A stretch of DNA of 64,000 nucleotides from Todiramphus chloris collaris (lineage: Eukaryota > Chordata > Aves > Coraciiformes > Alcedinidae): positions 6,473,019-6,537,018 of the forward strand of contig JANVCC010000047.1 of assembly GCA_025345505.1 (NCBI GenBank), written 5' to 3'. Below the pieces are notes generated by a model, which searched no databases, was not told the DNA's origin, and worked only from the letters and a program-made list of their open reading frames with translations. A program made the position numbers and the translations under genes. This document shows positions 1-23,155 of the stretch, one piece after another (the first letter of the stretch is position 1; the number at the start of each line of letters is the position of its first letter).

Positions 1-905
1 CAAGAACAACTTGGATCTTCTAGTCAAAGAGATGGTTAGTAAAGAGACCACAAAAAGTGAGTGGGCTCACGATGAACATGTCTCTTGGACTTGGAGGAAC
101 AGAGCATGAAACTGAATGCTAAAGGAAAAGGTGAGCTCAGTTTTTCATATAACCAAAATAAGTTATCAAACTGATTTCTTAAAGGCCCAGACTCCACACA
201 GAAGAGAGAGGCAAAAAGGGGCCCTGCCTTCTTAGAGTGTTCTCTAATCCCAGTCTGAGAAGCCACCCAGACCTCAGCCTTTCACCTCTCCCTAGAAGGC
301 AGCCATGGAACAGGTTGGTTTGGTAACAGCTGAGCTTCAGACATACCCTCACCGGCTCCAACAAGTGCAAACCAGTTAAAAGAGTTACTTGCATCCTTCA
401 GACCGACTACAAGAAGAACACCAATGCTTCACTCCATAAACCTCCAATCCTCACTTGTGCCCGTTCCAAGAAGAAGCTCCACTGAAGAAGTGGAAGAAGT
501 TCCACTGAAGCTCACTCAGATCCATACGGACACAACTTTTCTGCAATTATTTTTCACACATCCCTCTCCACCTCCCCTTGCCCAACGCCACGCAAATCAA
601 CTGGTGTGCTCTATTGCTAGAGTATTTTGTGCATTTAGGAAGCAAATTTCTGCTAACATCACTAAAATAAGCTTTTACCACTTACGTTTCTACAGCAACA
701 CTAGAGACACTGGACAGAATCCCTTTTTCTAGAAACACATCTGCTAGGTAGCCATCAGAAGCTGGAAATGAATCATCTTAGCATCTCTTCTCAGGAGGTA
801 GTACAGATAAAGGTGACTGAACTCACAGAACATCCTACTGTAGCAATCTGAAAGGCAACAAGGCTAAGTACCATTTAAACTGGCTCTGTTAGAAAATCCA
901 GGTTT

Positions 906-1515
906 CACAGAATCATAGAATTGTCAGGGTTGGAAGAGACCTTAAAGATCACCTAGTTCCAACCCCCCTGCCATGGGCAGGGACACCTCCCACTAGAGCA
1001 GGGTGCTCAGAGTCCCATCCAGCTTGGCCTTAAAACTTCTAGGGATGGGGCTTCCACCACCTCTCTGGGCAACCTATTCCAGTGCCTCACCACCCTCATG
1101 GTAAACAATTTCTTCCTAATGTCTAATCTGAATCTAATCACCTCTAGGTTTGATCCATTCCCTCTAGTCCTACCACTACCTGACAGCCTAAAAAGTCCCT
1201 CACCAGCTTTCCTGTAGGCCCCCTTACAATACTGGAAGGTCACAATAAGGTCTCCTTGGAGCCTTCTCTTCTCCAGACTGAACAACCCCAACTCTCTCAG
1301 TCTGTCCTGACAGGAGAGGTGCTCCAGTCCTCTGATCATCCTCGTGGCCCTTCTCTGGACATGTTCCAGCACATCCATATCCTTCCTGTAATAGGGGCTC
1401 CAGGACTGGATGCAGTACTCCAGGTGAGGTCTCACGAGAGCAGAGTAGAAGGGGAGAATCACCTGCTGGCCACGCTTCTCTTGATGCAGCCTGTTGGTTT
1501 GTTTCCTTGTTACCC
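906..1515 (-). mobile_element. CR1 LINE, 3' end
   Basis: The left end reads as the complement of a CR1 3' tail (cagaatcatagaatt). On the minus strand the body encodes the C-terminal part of the CR1 reverse transcriptase, open for about 150 residues, with the typical LVRPHLEYC and [16 protein letters not shown] blocks. It is 5' truncated near 1515, as most CR1 copies are. Openness over this length suggests a moderately young copy, but it is only the end of ORF2 and cannot be active. Confidence 0.93.
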
Positions 1516-3094
1516 ATGAAGGTTTCCTTCCTTCCCCTTTGAATTGCCCTGATGCATCCTACCTCATGTTTTGTATTTTCAAGGGCGAGAGGGAAGCCAC
1601 AATCCGTACGTGACTATCCGTACAGCCTTAGGTGGTACGGGTTATAAATCACCTTATATAAACAAGGCTGTGGAAATCAAACTGAAGCCACCACCTCCTG
1701 GTTCCCACCTACAGGATGTCTGGAGTTCATCAGATAAACTGAGTGCATCATTAAAATTCCAGTGCAGAGAACATTATGTTACACCAACTATTCCGAGCTT
1801 CAGCGCTAAATAAATTGTCTTCACGTGGACCTTCACACAGTGATATCTCAAATATGGGAATAATTAAAGAAAGAAGATCTACTTTCCTGTAGCCTGTGTA
1901 AATTAATGAGGCAAAAATCAGGTTAACAGAGAATTGTTAAAGAACCACTGAAGGACAAATACAGAAACCATTCCCAAAAGAAAGTTCATTTTACTGTTGC
2001 ATACTAAATTACTCTCTATACGCGTAACACGTGCGTGTTACTAATATTCTGCAATTGCAGAGAGACTGGGCACAGCCCTTATTTTTAAGTGCATAATACA
2101 AAACTACTCATTTCTGAGCACAAAATGATCTCTGGTTTAGCAACGCTCCTTCGGATAGTATTTGGAATGGGAATTATTATGGATGCAATTTTTAATGGGG
2201 ACAAACTGAAATTATTGCATTGCATACACAATGCAGAGAAGTTAAATCTGAACTACTATTTGTTTTTTTAACGGTATCTTTTTTTTCCTGGAAAGAAACA
2301 TGAGAAATTTTATCAAAATGACAGTAATTAAAGCATTTAGCTGCATTATAGATGATTTTTTTTTTCAGACAAAAAACCCTAAAATGTTTAAAATATCTCC
2401 CTCTTTAGATGAAAACTCATGCTGCTCCCTTACACTTCTCTGCTAACAGAAACAAACATTTATTTTGGCTTCTCAGATTTTTTTTGTCTTCCCTTTTCCT
2501 CCTAACAGCCTGAAACAAAAAGCTCCACCTGTTTTTTCTACCACTGTAAGAGATTAACAATACCATGGAAGCACATACAAAACAACCACCAGTTTAAAAC
2601 ACCAGTATCACCAGAGTATGTAGGTGTAGGGAAGCAACCCATAAGTCTAAGGGATGTAAAAATCAGTAGCTGTCATCCTTCATGTCTTTTTTATCAACCT
2701 TTTTTTAGAGGGTTTTCATTTCAACCAGTAATTAAAAGCCAGGGAGAACGGGGAGCCCGCATTCATCTCCAATATCTTCCTGAACCTAAGTTACACAACG
2801 ATCTGCACTGCCCCACTACCTCAATTTACACTAAGTGCAGAGTCCCTGTTACACACAACAAGAGGCAGGAGTGAAGCATGAGGCAGCACTTTAATACCCT
2901 TTCTTAGGGGGCCTACAGACATTACAGCCATTTATGACCGGGAATTAATTTTATCACACAGGTAGGAGATGGGCCAGGGCAAAATAAATGCTGTGCTTCT
3001 CCACTTGCCACTTATCCCAAATTAAGCACTAAAGTGTGATGCCAAAGCAGTGAAGTTGTAGCTTGGAAACATCATGTACTTGACTAGCAGCTTC

Positions 3095-3140
3095 TATTAA
3101 AAAAAAAAAAAAATAAAAAATTTATATATATATACAAAAA
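3095..3140. repeat. A-rich and TA simple repeat
   Basis: A run of A residues is followed by a short (TA)n stretch. Low-complexity intron sequence. Confidence 0.8.
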
Positions 3141-4391
3141 ACCATCTCTACTTCCAGGGATAAAGATGTATTACAGAAGCTGCAACATCTACTGAGAAAG
3201 ATTTGTAGCCTGGGGCAGGCTGTCAGCCTGCAGCAAAGCTTACTACACATTCTAGGGTGCTTAAAAAGCATCATTTTACCCACATCTTTCCTCAGACTGT
3301 AACTAATTTACTAATCTCAACTGTGGTCACCATCCAAGAAGAGAGAACTCAGTTAACACTAAGAAGATACACGTATTAATTCTCCCAGGCAGACATAAGG
3401 ATTATGACTCCCTCTGGAATGAAGCTAATAGAACTTTTAATTTCTTTTTATACATTAAATTTGTGTGCGTTGCTTAATCCAAAGAATCCTCAACTCGATT
3501 AGAAAAGGCTAAGGCAACGTCTCAAGTAGGGGCACAGTTTCTTAAATGAGTCGAGATAATAACGAGTCCGCTCAGAAATAGAGAGGCTGAAGATTGGATG
3601 CTTGGCTTGTGCACCAGAGATTTAAAATACACAAACAGTTTGGCTTAGCAGGCATTTTTTTGTTGTTGTTCAAGGATTAAGATTCCACCTAAACACAGAC
3701 TTTTCCTAACTCGACACATCTGAAGGAATGAGCAATACTACTGAATTCTGAAGGTGCTGAGCTACTGTACATCAGCCAAACCACAGCTTTAGGAAATCAA
3801 ATATGTGGTCTCAGCCCGTTTCAGCTCTTACATGTGTTAACTTAAACCATCCAGGCAGGGTTAAGCTAACATGTTTTACCTCAGAACTAGAACAGTTTAA
3901 GTGGACCAGATAATAGGTGGAAAAATAAAAAAACTTCTACACCCAGGGGTAACAGGACTTTAGAAAACCCTCAATGCACAAAGTTTTGGATCTCCTCTGT
4001 CCCCTCATGTAGGGCAAGATGTGCAGAATCAGGTGTGCTGAGGAGCAATGAAAGGAAGTGATTCAAATGCTACCATGATGGTGCTGACTTCAAAGCAGAG
4101 ACCAGCACAGCAGCCATTGTGTTCTTGTCAGACACCTTGAGTGGCACCTCCACAGAAAACAGTGCTATTAACTACACTTGAGCCAACTATGTTCTGCATT
4201 GCACAGACCTCCTGTCATCAGGAACATGCCCATGTCAGAATTATGGAGAGCTCAGAACTAAAGAAGTGACCCTGAACTATGGATGTTCTTCAGGGACAAA
4301 GAACTTCAGATGATTAAATAAAATTTATAACACTTTAAATTGATGGATTACAAAAGCTCAGACATAGCCGCTTACATCTGCAGCTCTTGGG

Positions 4392-4454
4392 AGAATCATG
4401 GAGTGGCTTGGGTTGGAAGAGACCTTTAAAGGTCATCTAGTTCCATCTGTGTGC
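4392..4454 (-). mobile_element. CR1 LINE scrap, 3' tail
   Basis: A short minus-strand CR1 3' end, recognised by tggcttgggttggaagagac followed by the aaaggtcatctagttcca block. Confidence 0.7.
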
Positions 4455-4502
4455 CTTTTACAGATGTCATACATGAGATGGCATCATATATACATGATAG
4501 AT

Positions 4503-4602
4503 CAGCAACCTGCTCTAGTTGCAGATGTCCCTGCTCCCTGGAGGGGGGTCAGACTAGATGACCTCTAAAGGTCCCTTCCAACCCAAAATTTTTATGATGG
4601 TT
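4503..4602 (+). mobile_element. CR1 LINE scrap, 3' end
   Basis: A plus-strand CR1 3' end (agcaacctgctctagttgca, then the gacctctaaaggtcccttcc block). It faces the scrap at 4392-4454. Confidence 0.8.
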
Positions 4603-4735
4603 TGTCCCCTAATGACTGTGAAACCATAGGGTTTTTTCCCATTGAATGGGGTTTTTAAATGACACATTACTGGTCAATATTACTTTGACAGATGCCAACT
4701 TATTAATTTCAGCCCAAGTATTCAGAAGCAAGTTA

Positions 4736-12425
<7,690 letters not shown>

Positions 12426-12519
12426 TCAGTGTAACTTTGAAAGGTCAAAGATGTAAGCTGTTTTTTTTTCCTCCTGCACTACAGATCTCTATTGCCTGGC
12501 TTAGATCAGAGCTAGTGTG

Positions 12520-13074
12520 GCCAGAAGGACTAGGACAGGGATTGTCCCCATGGACTCATCACTGCTGAGGCCACACTTTGAATCCTGGGGTCAGTTTTGG
12601 ACCCTTCACTCCCCAGAAGGACATTGAGGGGCTGGAGAGGGGCCAAAGAAAGGCAACGGAGCTAGGGAAGGGTCTAGAGCACAAGTGTGGTGAGGAGCAG
12701 CGGAGAAACCTGGGGTTGTTGAGCCTGGAGAAAACAAGGCTCAGGGGAGACCTTCTGGCTCTCCACAGCTCCCTGACAGGAGGTTGGAGCCAGGTGGGGT
12801 CAGTCTCTTCTCCCAAGGAACAAGTGATAGGACAGGATAAAATTGCTTTAAGTTGCCCCAGGAGAGGTTTAGGTTGGACATGAGGAACAATTTCTTCCCC
12901 TCAAGGGCTGGCCCAGGCTGCCCAGGGCAGTGGTGGAGTCCCCAAGATCCCTGGAGGGGTTTCCAAGCCATGGAGATGTGGTGCTGAGGGACATGGGTTA
13001 GTGGTGCCCTGGCAGTGCTGGGTTAATGGTTGGACTGGATGATCTTAAAGGCCTCTTCCAGTCCAAACGATTCT
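12520..13074 (+). mobile_element. CR1 LINE, 3' half
   Basis: Plus-strand CR1 from about ggattgtccccatggactca to the tail ggcctcttccagtccaaacg. It carries the ccatggagatgtggtgctga block shared with the copies near 14688, 30246, 32204 and 58045, so these five belong to one subfamily. Confidence 0.92.
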
Positions 13075-14687
13075 GCAAAACATTTCAAAATGCACTCACA
13101 CAGAGCAGTTGGAAGGAAGCTAATGCCATCCATCTGATGAATAACACATGCTTTATCAACTCTACACCTCACGCCAAATTCCAAATTCTACTGTGATTAA
13201 ACTGAATACAGAAATCACTAATCAAATTGTAAAACACAAGATCTGGCATGAAATTCTCAGGCTAAACACGTTAGAAATTCTTTGACAAGTGAGCATTTGA
13301 ACAAAGTGTTAGTTATATAAATAACATTATTCTATATGGAAACAATTTGAGAAGCACAGTATTGGGAAGAAAATTATAGCAAATTACCAAAACCAGTGCT
13401 CCTGCAGGGCTTCTGAACATGGACCAGGCATCACTACTTAAGACTCAGCAGCTATTATTCTAGAGAGCAAGCTATTAATAAATACTAGCAGATAAGTTAT
13501 TCCTGGTATTTCCTAGAATACGTTTAGCCATTTTGATTTTCACATTGATAATCTGAAGTTCAGTACTCATTTTTTTGTAGCAGAGCTTCAATTGAAGACA
13601 TCGATCAGCCCATGCACACTATGTGCCATACTTCAGTTTCCTCTCTCCAGCTTGATGCCTTCTCCTTCATAGCTCCCCTGAGCCTCCAGCCTGCTGCTGC
13701 TGCCTTCTCAAAGGCATTCGATTTTTGTTTCCACTGTAACCAGTGCAAGTCTGGAAGAGTCTATTCACTTGAACTCTGGCTCTAAGCAGTAAGAGACTTG
13801 TACATCCATGAAGAAGAGGTGCAGGAAACATCTAATTGATCTAATTCCTCAGCAAAGTAATTTCTTCCCTTCCTTTCTCACTCAATTTCTGACCCACCGC
13901 TCATGTAAATAAATGAAAAAAATGGAAAAAAAAAAAAAAGAAAAAAAGAACAAGAACAAAACTTGTACTACAGCAAACCAGTTCTTCCTGATCTTCATAT
14001 ACTCAATTTTCTTTCCAATCATCCCCTGGGTCAATCACTTCCAACACTGCCTGGCAACTACCACCTCCTTCTTTCCATTTTCTTATCATTTCCCCTTTTC
14101 CTAGTCACCCACAAGGATGACACCCTTCTGCTCTCAGCCCTCTGATCCCTCTCTTCTTTCCCTTCAGTAATTCTCTCCGTAATTCATTCTTCTCCATGTT
14201 TTCCTGCTCTGCCTTTCTATCCTATCGCAAGGTCTGACCTGCCAGCTCCAGCCCTGGCTTGCTCTCAACATCTGTTTCCTTCACTCCTGTTCTCCCACGA
14301 CTCTTGGTCTGGCAGGTAGCCCATGAGCACCATTACTTCCTTCATTACTAATCCATTTTCTGCTCCGTTAGTTTTGCCAAATTCTTAACTAAAAAATCCC
14401 TAAATGTCAAAACTTCACTGTATCCTAAATACTTATTTTAATATGCTCATTACTCACTGCTCAAATACTACCTCTTTTCTTGACTTCTTCTGCAAGGGAT
14501 TTTGAAGCTCAGCCACCTGGGAATCTCACTTTGGATTACCAATGGAAACGTATCTCACTTGATTCCAAATATCACCTCCAGAGTTCCGAATGAAGTCTCT
14601 AACGACTTGCTCCCAGCTGATACTCAGAGCCAGCTCTCAGCCATTGTCCTCATCCTTTCATCTGCCTTTAACACTGAACTAAGCTGG

Positions 14688-15118
14688 TGAAGGCCCTAGA
14701 GAACAAATCTTGTGAAGAGCAGCTGAGGGATTTGGGGTTCTTTAGCCTGGAGAAAAGGAGGCTGAGGGGAGACCTTCTGGCTCTCAACAGCTCCCTGACA
14801 GGAGGTTGGAGCCAGGTGGGGTTGGGATCTTCTCCCAAGGAACAAGTGACAGGACAAGAGGAAATGGCCTCAAGTTGTGCCAGGGGAGGTTTAGGTTGAA
14901 CCTGAGGGACAATTCCTTCCCTGAAAGGGTTGTCAAGGGCTGTCCCAGCCTGCCCAGGGCAGTGGTGGAGTCCCCATCCCTGGAAAGATTGAAAAGACAT
15001 GTAAATGTAGTGCTGAGGGACATGGTTTAGTGGTGCCCTGGCAGTGCTGGCTTAATGGATGGACTCAACAATCTTCAAGGTCTCTTCCAACCAAAATGAT
15101 TCTAAGATTCTATGATTA
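14688..15118 (+). mobile_element. CR1 LINE, 3' end
   Basis: Plus-strand CR1 of the same subfamily as 12520-13074, ending in the tail gattctaagattctatgatt. Confidence 0.93.
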
Positions 15119-15261
15119 TAAATACCTGTACTAAGTCAGACTGGGATGAAGTTATGAAGGTAACTTTTTTCAGAGAAGCCCACAGAGCGCTGTGCAGTGC
15201 ATCTGGAGCTAAACCAGCTTTCTCTATGTCTCCCACCACTCAAGAGGTTGGGAGGGGACAT

Positions 15262-15519
15262 ATAATCATAGAACAGTTTGGGTTGGAAGGGACATTTCAA
15301 GGGCATTTAATTCCAACCCCCCTGCAGGGAGCAGGGCCATCTGCAGCTAGAGCAGGTTGCTCAGAGACCCGGCCAACCTCACCTGCAATGGTTCAAGGGA
15401 TGGGGAAGTGACCACCTCTCTGGGCAACCTGGGCCAGGGTCTCACCACCCTCAGTGGAAAACATTTTTTCCTTCTCTCCCTCTTTTGGTTTAAACCCATC
15501 AGCCCTTGTCCTGTAACTA
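15262..15519 (-). mobile_element. CR1 LINE, 3' end
   Basis: Minus-strand CR1 starting ataatcatagaacagtttgg and running to about cccttgtcctgtaactagg, where it abuts the LTR piece at 15520. Confidence 0.88.
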
Positions 15520-15869
15520 GGAGACCTGACCCATACCAGCCAAAAGGATATTCCATACTGTATGATGTCATGCTCAGGGAACTGAGAAGGAAGGAGAGAT
15601 TGTAGTTTTGTCTTCCCAACAGATGATTACACCTGCTGAGGCCCTGCTTCCCTGGGAAGTGGCTGGACATTTGCCTGCCTATAGGAAGTAGTGAATAAAT
15701 TCCTCTTTTTCCTTTGCTTGCATGTACATCTTCTGCCTTTCTTCTTGAACAGTCTTTAACCCAACACATGAGGGCTTTTTTCCATCGTATTTTCTTCCTT
15801 TGCCCTGTTGGGGAGGGAAGTGAGAGAGCAGCTGGTGGGCTGGCAGCCAGCCAAGGTTAACCCACCACA
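15520..15869 (+). mobile_element. Partial ERVL-like LTR (fossil)
   Basis: Sequence akin to the 3' two thirds of the LTRs at 38202 and 46547: the agccaaaaggatattccata block, then a 3' end with ccaaggttaacccaccaca. The 5' part is absent and the piece abuts a CR1. An old, incomplete LTR. Confidence 0.75.
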
Positions 15870-17349
15870 ATATCTCCTCTTGAAGGGTTTCTATTCTCCT
15901 TGTGAGTTCCACAGGCCTGTCTTCCCCTGAACCTCCCCCTCCTTTTCTAAAATTGCTCTTGTCAACAAGTTCTTCTTATCTCCCCTCTCAACTTCTCTGA
16001 AGATCTCACAGGATTCTACTTTCTGCTTCCTTTCTTCCTCTACATGCCAGTCCGGGGCAGCTTCATCTTCAAACATGAATTCAGCTACCTTCTGCAAACA
16101 AAAAATTACTGAAACCAAGAAAATTGCTCTGCAAACCATGAAATTACTTACCTAAAATGAAGACTTTAGTCCACCTCATTAACATCTTCTCTTGATGGCA
16201 ATTTTGAGCTGACAACTAATTGTACCATACAGTTCTTAACTGCTCCCACTGAGGCCTGCTACCTCAGCTTATCTCACCCATTCCCACTGAGAATGTAATT
16301 CCCACTATAACCATTCAGATCCATAAACCCAGTCTCTTTAGCAGGGTTTGCTGTAGGTCTAGTTAAAATTCTCATTCAGACCTTCATTCTATTTTTGCTT
16401 CTATTATAAAACACCTCTAAAAACTTGAACTTGCTAGTGCTGCCACTTAGTTATCCTACTGAGAATCCTCAGTATTATCTTTATTCCACTGGGATGTCAG
16501 CAGCTCCCCACTATTTTGACACCTTTTCTTCAGCATTAGCCTTCACATTCAGAGCACAATTCCTTCTGAACAAACACAAAAGCAACATGGACCTTTCTTA
16601 TATTTACTTGCTCACTTTCCCATGATTCACTTCTACTGTGGATGCAAAAAACCCAGTGGTTAGAGTCAATGTTGAGACAGAGTATCAGCAGCAGTGCATT
16701 GTGCTGTTTATACGATGTGCACTTGATACTTGTATTATTTTTTTAGAGTTGTTTTTGCATTTGAGAGAGAAATGTCTACTGAATTCTGTTTCCATATTGC
16801 TGTCTCTCAGACTCCAACTCCACAACAGCCTCCACACCTCACCCAACCCTTTATCCTCTGATTTAACCTTCCTTTCACTCTGTTCCTTCCCTCCTCATTA
16901 AACCAGCTTCCTTCCATCCCCTAATCTCTACCCAACACTCCAACTCCTAAATCTTATGCTGGCTGAGGAAAAAACAGCAAGTGCTTAGGCTTACCTCAGT
17001 ATGTAAATGCATTTAGTTTGATGCCTGGACAATCAACAACTGGCAACTACCAAACTCAAAACTGCAGGTTCCCTCTTCTGTGAAAGCATTACTTTGGGTA
17101 TCTCGTATTTGCTTTGATGGAGATTTTTTTTACTAAAACATGTAGAAACTTAAGTACTGTGAGAATATCCAAAGCAAAATAGGCAAAAGTTTTCCAGCAG
17201 GTTCCAAAGAATTATTTAAGAGGTCTTGAAGACAAAGAGACCATAAAGAAAAATCCCAAATAAAGGGTAATAAAAATATGATATGTTACAATTTACCTTA
17301 ATGTTAATCAATCAGTGCTGAAATCACAGTAACAAAACTATCATTTGAG

Positions 17350-17428
17350 GTTGGACTCGATAATGAGGTTGGACTTGATGATCTTCAAGGTCTTTTCCAA
17401 CCTGAGCAATTCTGTGATTCTGCGATCA
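17350..17428 (+). mobile_element. CR1 LINE scrap, 3' tail
   Basis: Short plus-strand CR1 3' end: ggttggacttgatgatcttc, then a tail of attctgtgattctgcgat. The ggttggact block occurs twice in tandem. Confidence 0.85.
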
Positions 17429-17709
17429 TTATTCTAGCAGGACTAGATGAGAAGTGACTATACCACACTCATCTCCTTGGGTGCACTCGTATTTTGTAAA
17501 TACCCAGTATGCAACGGTCCTGGCCACAACTGAAACCTCCAGGTATTAATATACTCTTCTAATAATGTTTTACATACTGTAGCATCCCAGCATCACCACT
17601 GCCATCAGAAATAAAAACCATGGTTATTTCCAACAAGTTTTAAGCTATATTTTTTTCATTTTCATATGGCATGAACTGAAATAGAACCCTGGTAACAACC
17701 TCGGCATTA

Positions 17710-19333
<1,624 letters not shown>

Positions 19334-20331
19334 TTAAGAAACTAAATACAACTCTGTTGTTTTAAAACATTTTCTTTTTCTAGAAAGAAAACCACCCTTT
19401 TAAGGCATAGGAACCGGTGATCAAAACAGAAATTGAGTCTCTAATTTACCACGTCGGCGTTGGCTTTGGTTACTTGTTCTAAACATGTCAGGGTAATAAG
19501 CTACTGAGGTAAAGCACCAAAAAGCTGTAAGGAAGATTACTAAGAAATTCTAACAGATGAAGAAGCTGTGTCACAGCAGGATGACTGTATATGTCACAGC
19601 TTTAATTTTCAGAGAATCAAGTCAGGCCCTTGAAAAATTCTTTAAGATCAGGTAGTCAGCTTCCAGCCTTGAACACAGACCTGACACTCTGCTCTGTTCT
19701 ATTTCTCTCAAGACACCACATTAAAAACCAGAAAAAAAAATATTTTAATAGTGGTATTTGTTATGTAAGTACATAAAAGATAGCTTCCCTCAAACTACTT
19801 CACCTTAGAGCAATTTCTTCTCCACAATTCATAACCTTCAGAATCATATGGCTATTTTATATACATAACTTCTTGCCTTTTATCAGTATTTACAGAAGTC
19901 ATCTCATATTGCAAGTTTTAAAGCAGGAGCTAAAATTACACACCTGAATAAACAGATCATTTCTAAAGCTATTCTGTACCTACAAACTCTCCCAGATCTT
20001 CAGGTTGGTTTAAATGTCCCCTGAAATCAGACAACTTTTTCTTCTCTAACAGACTAAAACTAGAATTTTATCTGTGTAATTTGAAACCTTTGGTCTCTTA
20101 TTTCCTTTTCAAAAGTTCTTAATTTTTCTGTATCAAGGTCTCATAAACCACATGCACCCATTTCAGCTGAAGTGTGACAGAAAACAGATCATTTGTCATT
20201 AAGTGACTTTAATTAAATCATTTTTAACTGGAGCAGTATAAACAATCTCACCATCAAACAGGTACAAACTCTCAACGCATCACATTTCTTTTGGTACAAC
20301 TGTTTTTTCCAAAGATCTCCCTACCTTACAA

Positions 20332-20975
20332 TGGGGAATATTGGGACAGCAATGGGCCCTCGTGGCCAGGAAGGTCAATGGCATCCTGGGATGAAGAAGA
20401 AAATTGTGTCCAGCAGGTCAAGGGTGGTTCTCCTCCCCCTCTACTCTGCCCTAGTGAGACCACACCTGGAATACTGTGTCCAGGTCTGGGCTCCCCAGTT
20501 CGAGAGAGACAGGGATCTACTGGAGACAGTCCAGTGGAAGCTACGAGGATGATTAAGGAATTTGAAGATCTCTCCGACAAAGAAAGGCTGAGACTCCTTG
20601 GGCTGGTTAGTCTTGAGAAGAATGAGAGGGATCTTCTTAGTGTCTATAAATATCTGAGGGGTGGGTCTCAAGTGGAAGGGGCCAGTCTCTTGTCCATGGT
20701 GCCCAGCAATAGGACAAGGAATAATGGGTATAAGCTAGAACACAGAAAGTTCCACCTCAACATGAGGAGAAACTTCTTCATCGTCAGAGTGCCAGAGCAT
20801 GGATGGAACAGGCTGCCCAGAGAGGCTGTGGAGTCTCCTTCTCTGGAGACTTTCAAAATCTTCCTCGATCTGTTTCTGAGTGGCCTGCCCTGGGTGATCC
20901 TGCTCTGGCAGGAGGGTTGGACTCAATGATCTCCAGAGGTCCCTTCTAACCCCTACCATTCTATGATTCTATGAA
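20332..20975 (+). mobile_element. CR1 LINE, 3' end
   Basis: Plus-strand CR1 with the classic block gggccctcgtggccaggaag, an LVRPHLEYC-type reverse-transcriptase tail in broken frames, and the 3' tail attctatgattctatgaa. One of the more complete copies in the window. Confidence 0.94.
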
Positions 20976-21350
20976 TATGTATTAAATGAAAGAGGGGAAA
21001 GCTGTTAGACTGGCCCCATTAAAAATCAAGAATTTGTCTGGGAATTGTTTGAGGCTTGTTTGGGTCTTGTTACTATTAGTTAAATAAGCCTGGTTGCCAC
21101 ACTGATCTTTTTAGCTTTTTGTGTAACAAGTTATTTAATATTATTCTTACTGTGACTGGCAACCAGCTGATGAGTTCATCCCGTTTAGTTAATCTCACTA
21201 TTTTGGGCCATGCTAAAAAAAAAACCTGGAAATGCCATTAAGCTAAGTCAAAGGAGGGAGTGGGGATTTTGTTTTTATTACTGTCCCTGTGGTTATACTG
21301 GTCTCCCAGTTTCCTTTCCTAAATGGCAACCTTTATGATTAAAAACTTCA

Positions 21351-21354
<4 letters not shown>

Positions 21355-21382
<28 letters not shown>
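21355..21382. repeat. (AAAT)n and poly-A simple repeat
   Basis: About six AAAT units run into a short A tract. Confidence 0.85.
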
Positions 21383-21383
<1 letters not shown>

Positions 21384-21699
21384 CCTGTCATCTGCAAAAG
21401 CAGAATAACTTAAACCAGAAGACTTCACTGCAGCTAAATTCACTGACCTTCTGCAGAGGGACAAAAATTAATAAAAATTACAAATGAGGAGCTTAAGGCC
21501 CTTTGAGGTTCCTAACTGTCCCATTCCACATTTCATTAAGCCCCAAACTGACTTTTTTATCTTTTGATTGTCTCCACTTCTGCCTTAGGCCCTTCTCTGT
21601 GGCCCTCCTTATTGCATCCATTTCCTCTCAACTAATTTCTGCCTTCCCATCCTTCTCTACATCTCATCTTCTAGGTTGGATTACAGATGTGGGTTCTAG

Positions 21700-22049
21700 T
21701 CATGCAGTGCTCTTGCATGTCCAGTTCTGGGCTCCCCAGTTCAAGAGAGACAAGGAACTACTGGAGAGAATCCAGTAGAGGCAACAAAGATGCTGAGGGG
21801 CCTGGAGCATCTCTGTGCCCAGGAAAGGCTGAGAGCCCTGGGGCTGTTCAGCTGGAGAAGAGCAGCCTGAGAGGGGAGCTGATCAATGCTGAGCAAGAGC
21901 TAAAGGGCCCCTGGGGGGCAAGAGGATGGGGCCAGGCTCTTTTCAGTGGTGCCCAGTGACAGGACAAGAGGCAATGGACACAATCTGGAACCCAGGAGGT
22001 TCCATATGGCCATCTTTGCTGTGAGGGTGGCAGAGCCTGGCCCAGGCAA
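21700..22049 (+). mobile_element. CR1 LINE, internal fragment
   Basis: Plus-strand CR1 from about gtccagttctgggctcccca to gagggtggcagagcctggcc. The usual 3' tail is missing, so this copy has been cut at its 3' side after insertion. Confidence 0.88.
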
Positions 22050-22616
22050 AATGAAAATTTCAGGGCTCAGCATAATGTGATTTAATTTGAAACTGTTAGC
22101 ACAGTGCACATTTTAAGGAGTATTAGGATTAAGAAATAGCACCTTGCAAAGCTAAAATACAAACTGCTTGAAATAAAGGTTTCTAAGGAAGTGATAAGTT
22201 TGTGTGATATACCACAAAAGACTTATTATGCTTATTACTAACAACTGGAGAAGACAGGTCGAGATGATCAGTTCTGCAGATAACTTTGAGCCAGAGTTAT
22301 AGAGACCTCTGTGGTTGTGGTAATCTGACTGAAGTTCTTTTAAGAGAAACACATCAGGATTGACTGCTGCCTCCCCGCCTCAGTGACACGAAGATCAGAA
22401 GGTGGTGAGGAGACCTCACAGTATCATGTACAAAGCAGAGGTATCAAGGTACTATTGCGATACCAAATTAATCAAGTTTGTTTATTTCACCAAATCAAGA
22501 CACACACAAAACCCTCTCTGCTTTCCTGCCTCTAGCCCAAAGAGCAGCTAAAGACATTTGTTAAGACTTGAATAGTAGGTCCAAATCCATCAAGGAGTAA
22601 CAAGGGGTGTGAACAG

Positions 22617-23113
22617 TCAGAGTCATGGGATGGTTTGGGTGGGAAGGGACCTTTCAAGGTCATCTAGTCCAACGCCCTGCACTGAGCAGGGACATGTGCA
22701 AATAAAGCAGGGTGCTCAGAGCTCCGGCCAATCTGACTTGGAATCTTTTCAGGGATGGGTTATCAACCATCTTGATGAGTAATGACCTCTGTAAAGATTT
22801 TCTTCCTTCTTTCTAGTCTAAATCTCCCTCTTTGAGCTTAATACCATCACCCCTTGTCCTGTCACAACAGGCCCTGATAAAAAAAAGTGTCCTCATCTTT
22901 TGTGACAGGCCCCTTGAAGTGCTGAAAGGCCACCAAAAAGTCTCCCCGGAGCCTTCCCCTCCCAGGCTGAACCCCCCCATCTCTCCCAGCCTGGCCTCCC
23001 AGCAGAGGGGTTCCAGCCCTCCCAGCATTGCTGGGGCTCCTCTGGCCCCGCTCCAACAGGTCCCTGTCTCTGCTGTGCTGAGCACTCCCGAGCTGGCCCC
23101 AGCACTGCAGGGG

Positions 23114-23155
<42 letters not shown>

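Noticed and set aside
424-732. 102-codon plus-strand open frame
   Set aside because: No recognisable domain, no splice context and located in an ANKRD12 intron; likely chance.
13840-14650. Pyrimidine-rich stretch as a possible exon or unknown element
   Set aside because: No convincing open frame, terminal repeat or second copy in the window; kept only as unassigned intron.
20291-20929. 212-codon plus-strand open frame
   Set aside because: It is CR1 LINE sequence, including the reverse-transcriptase tail in shifted frames, not a host gene.
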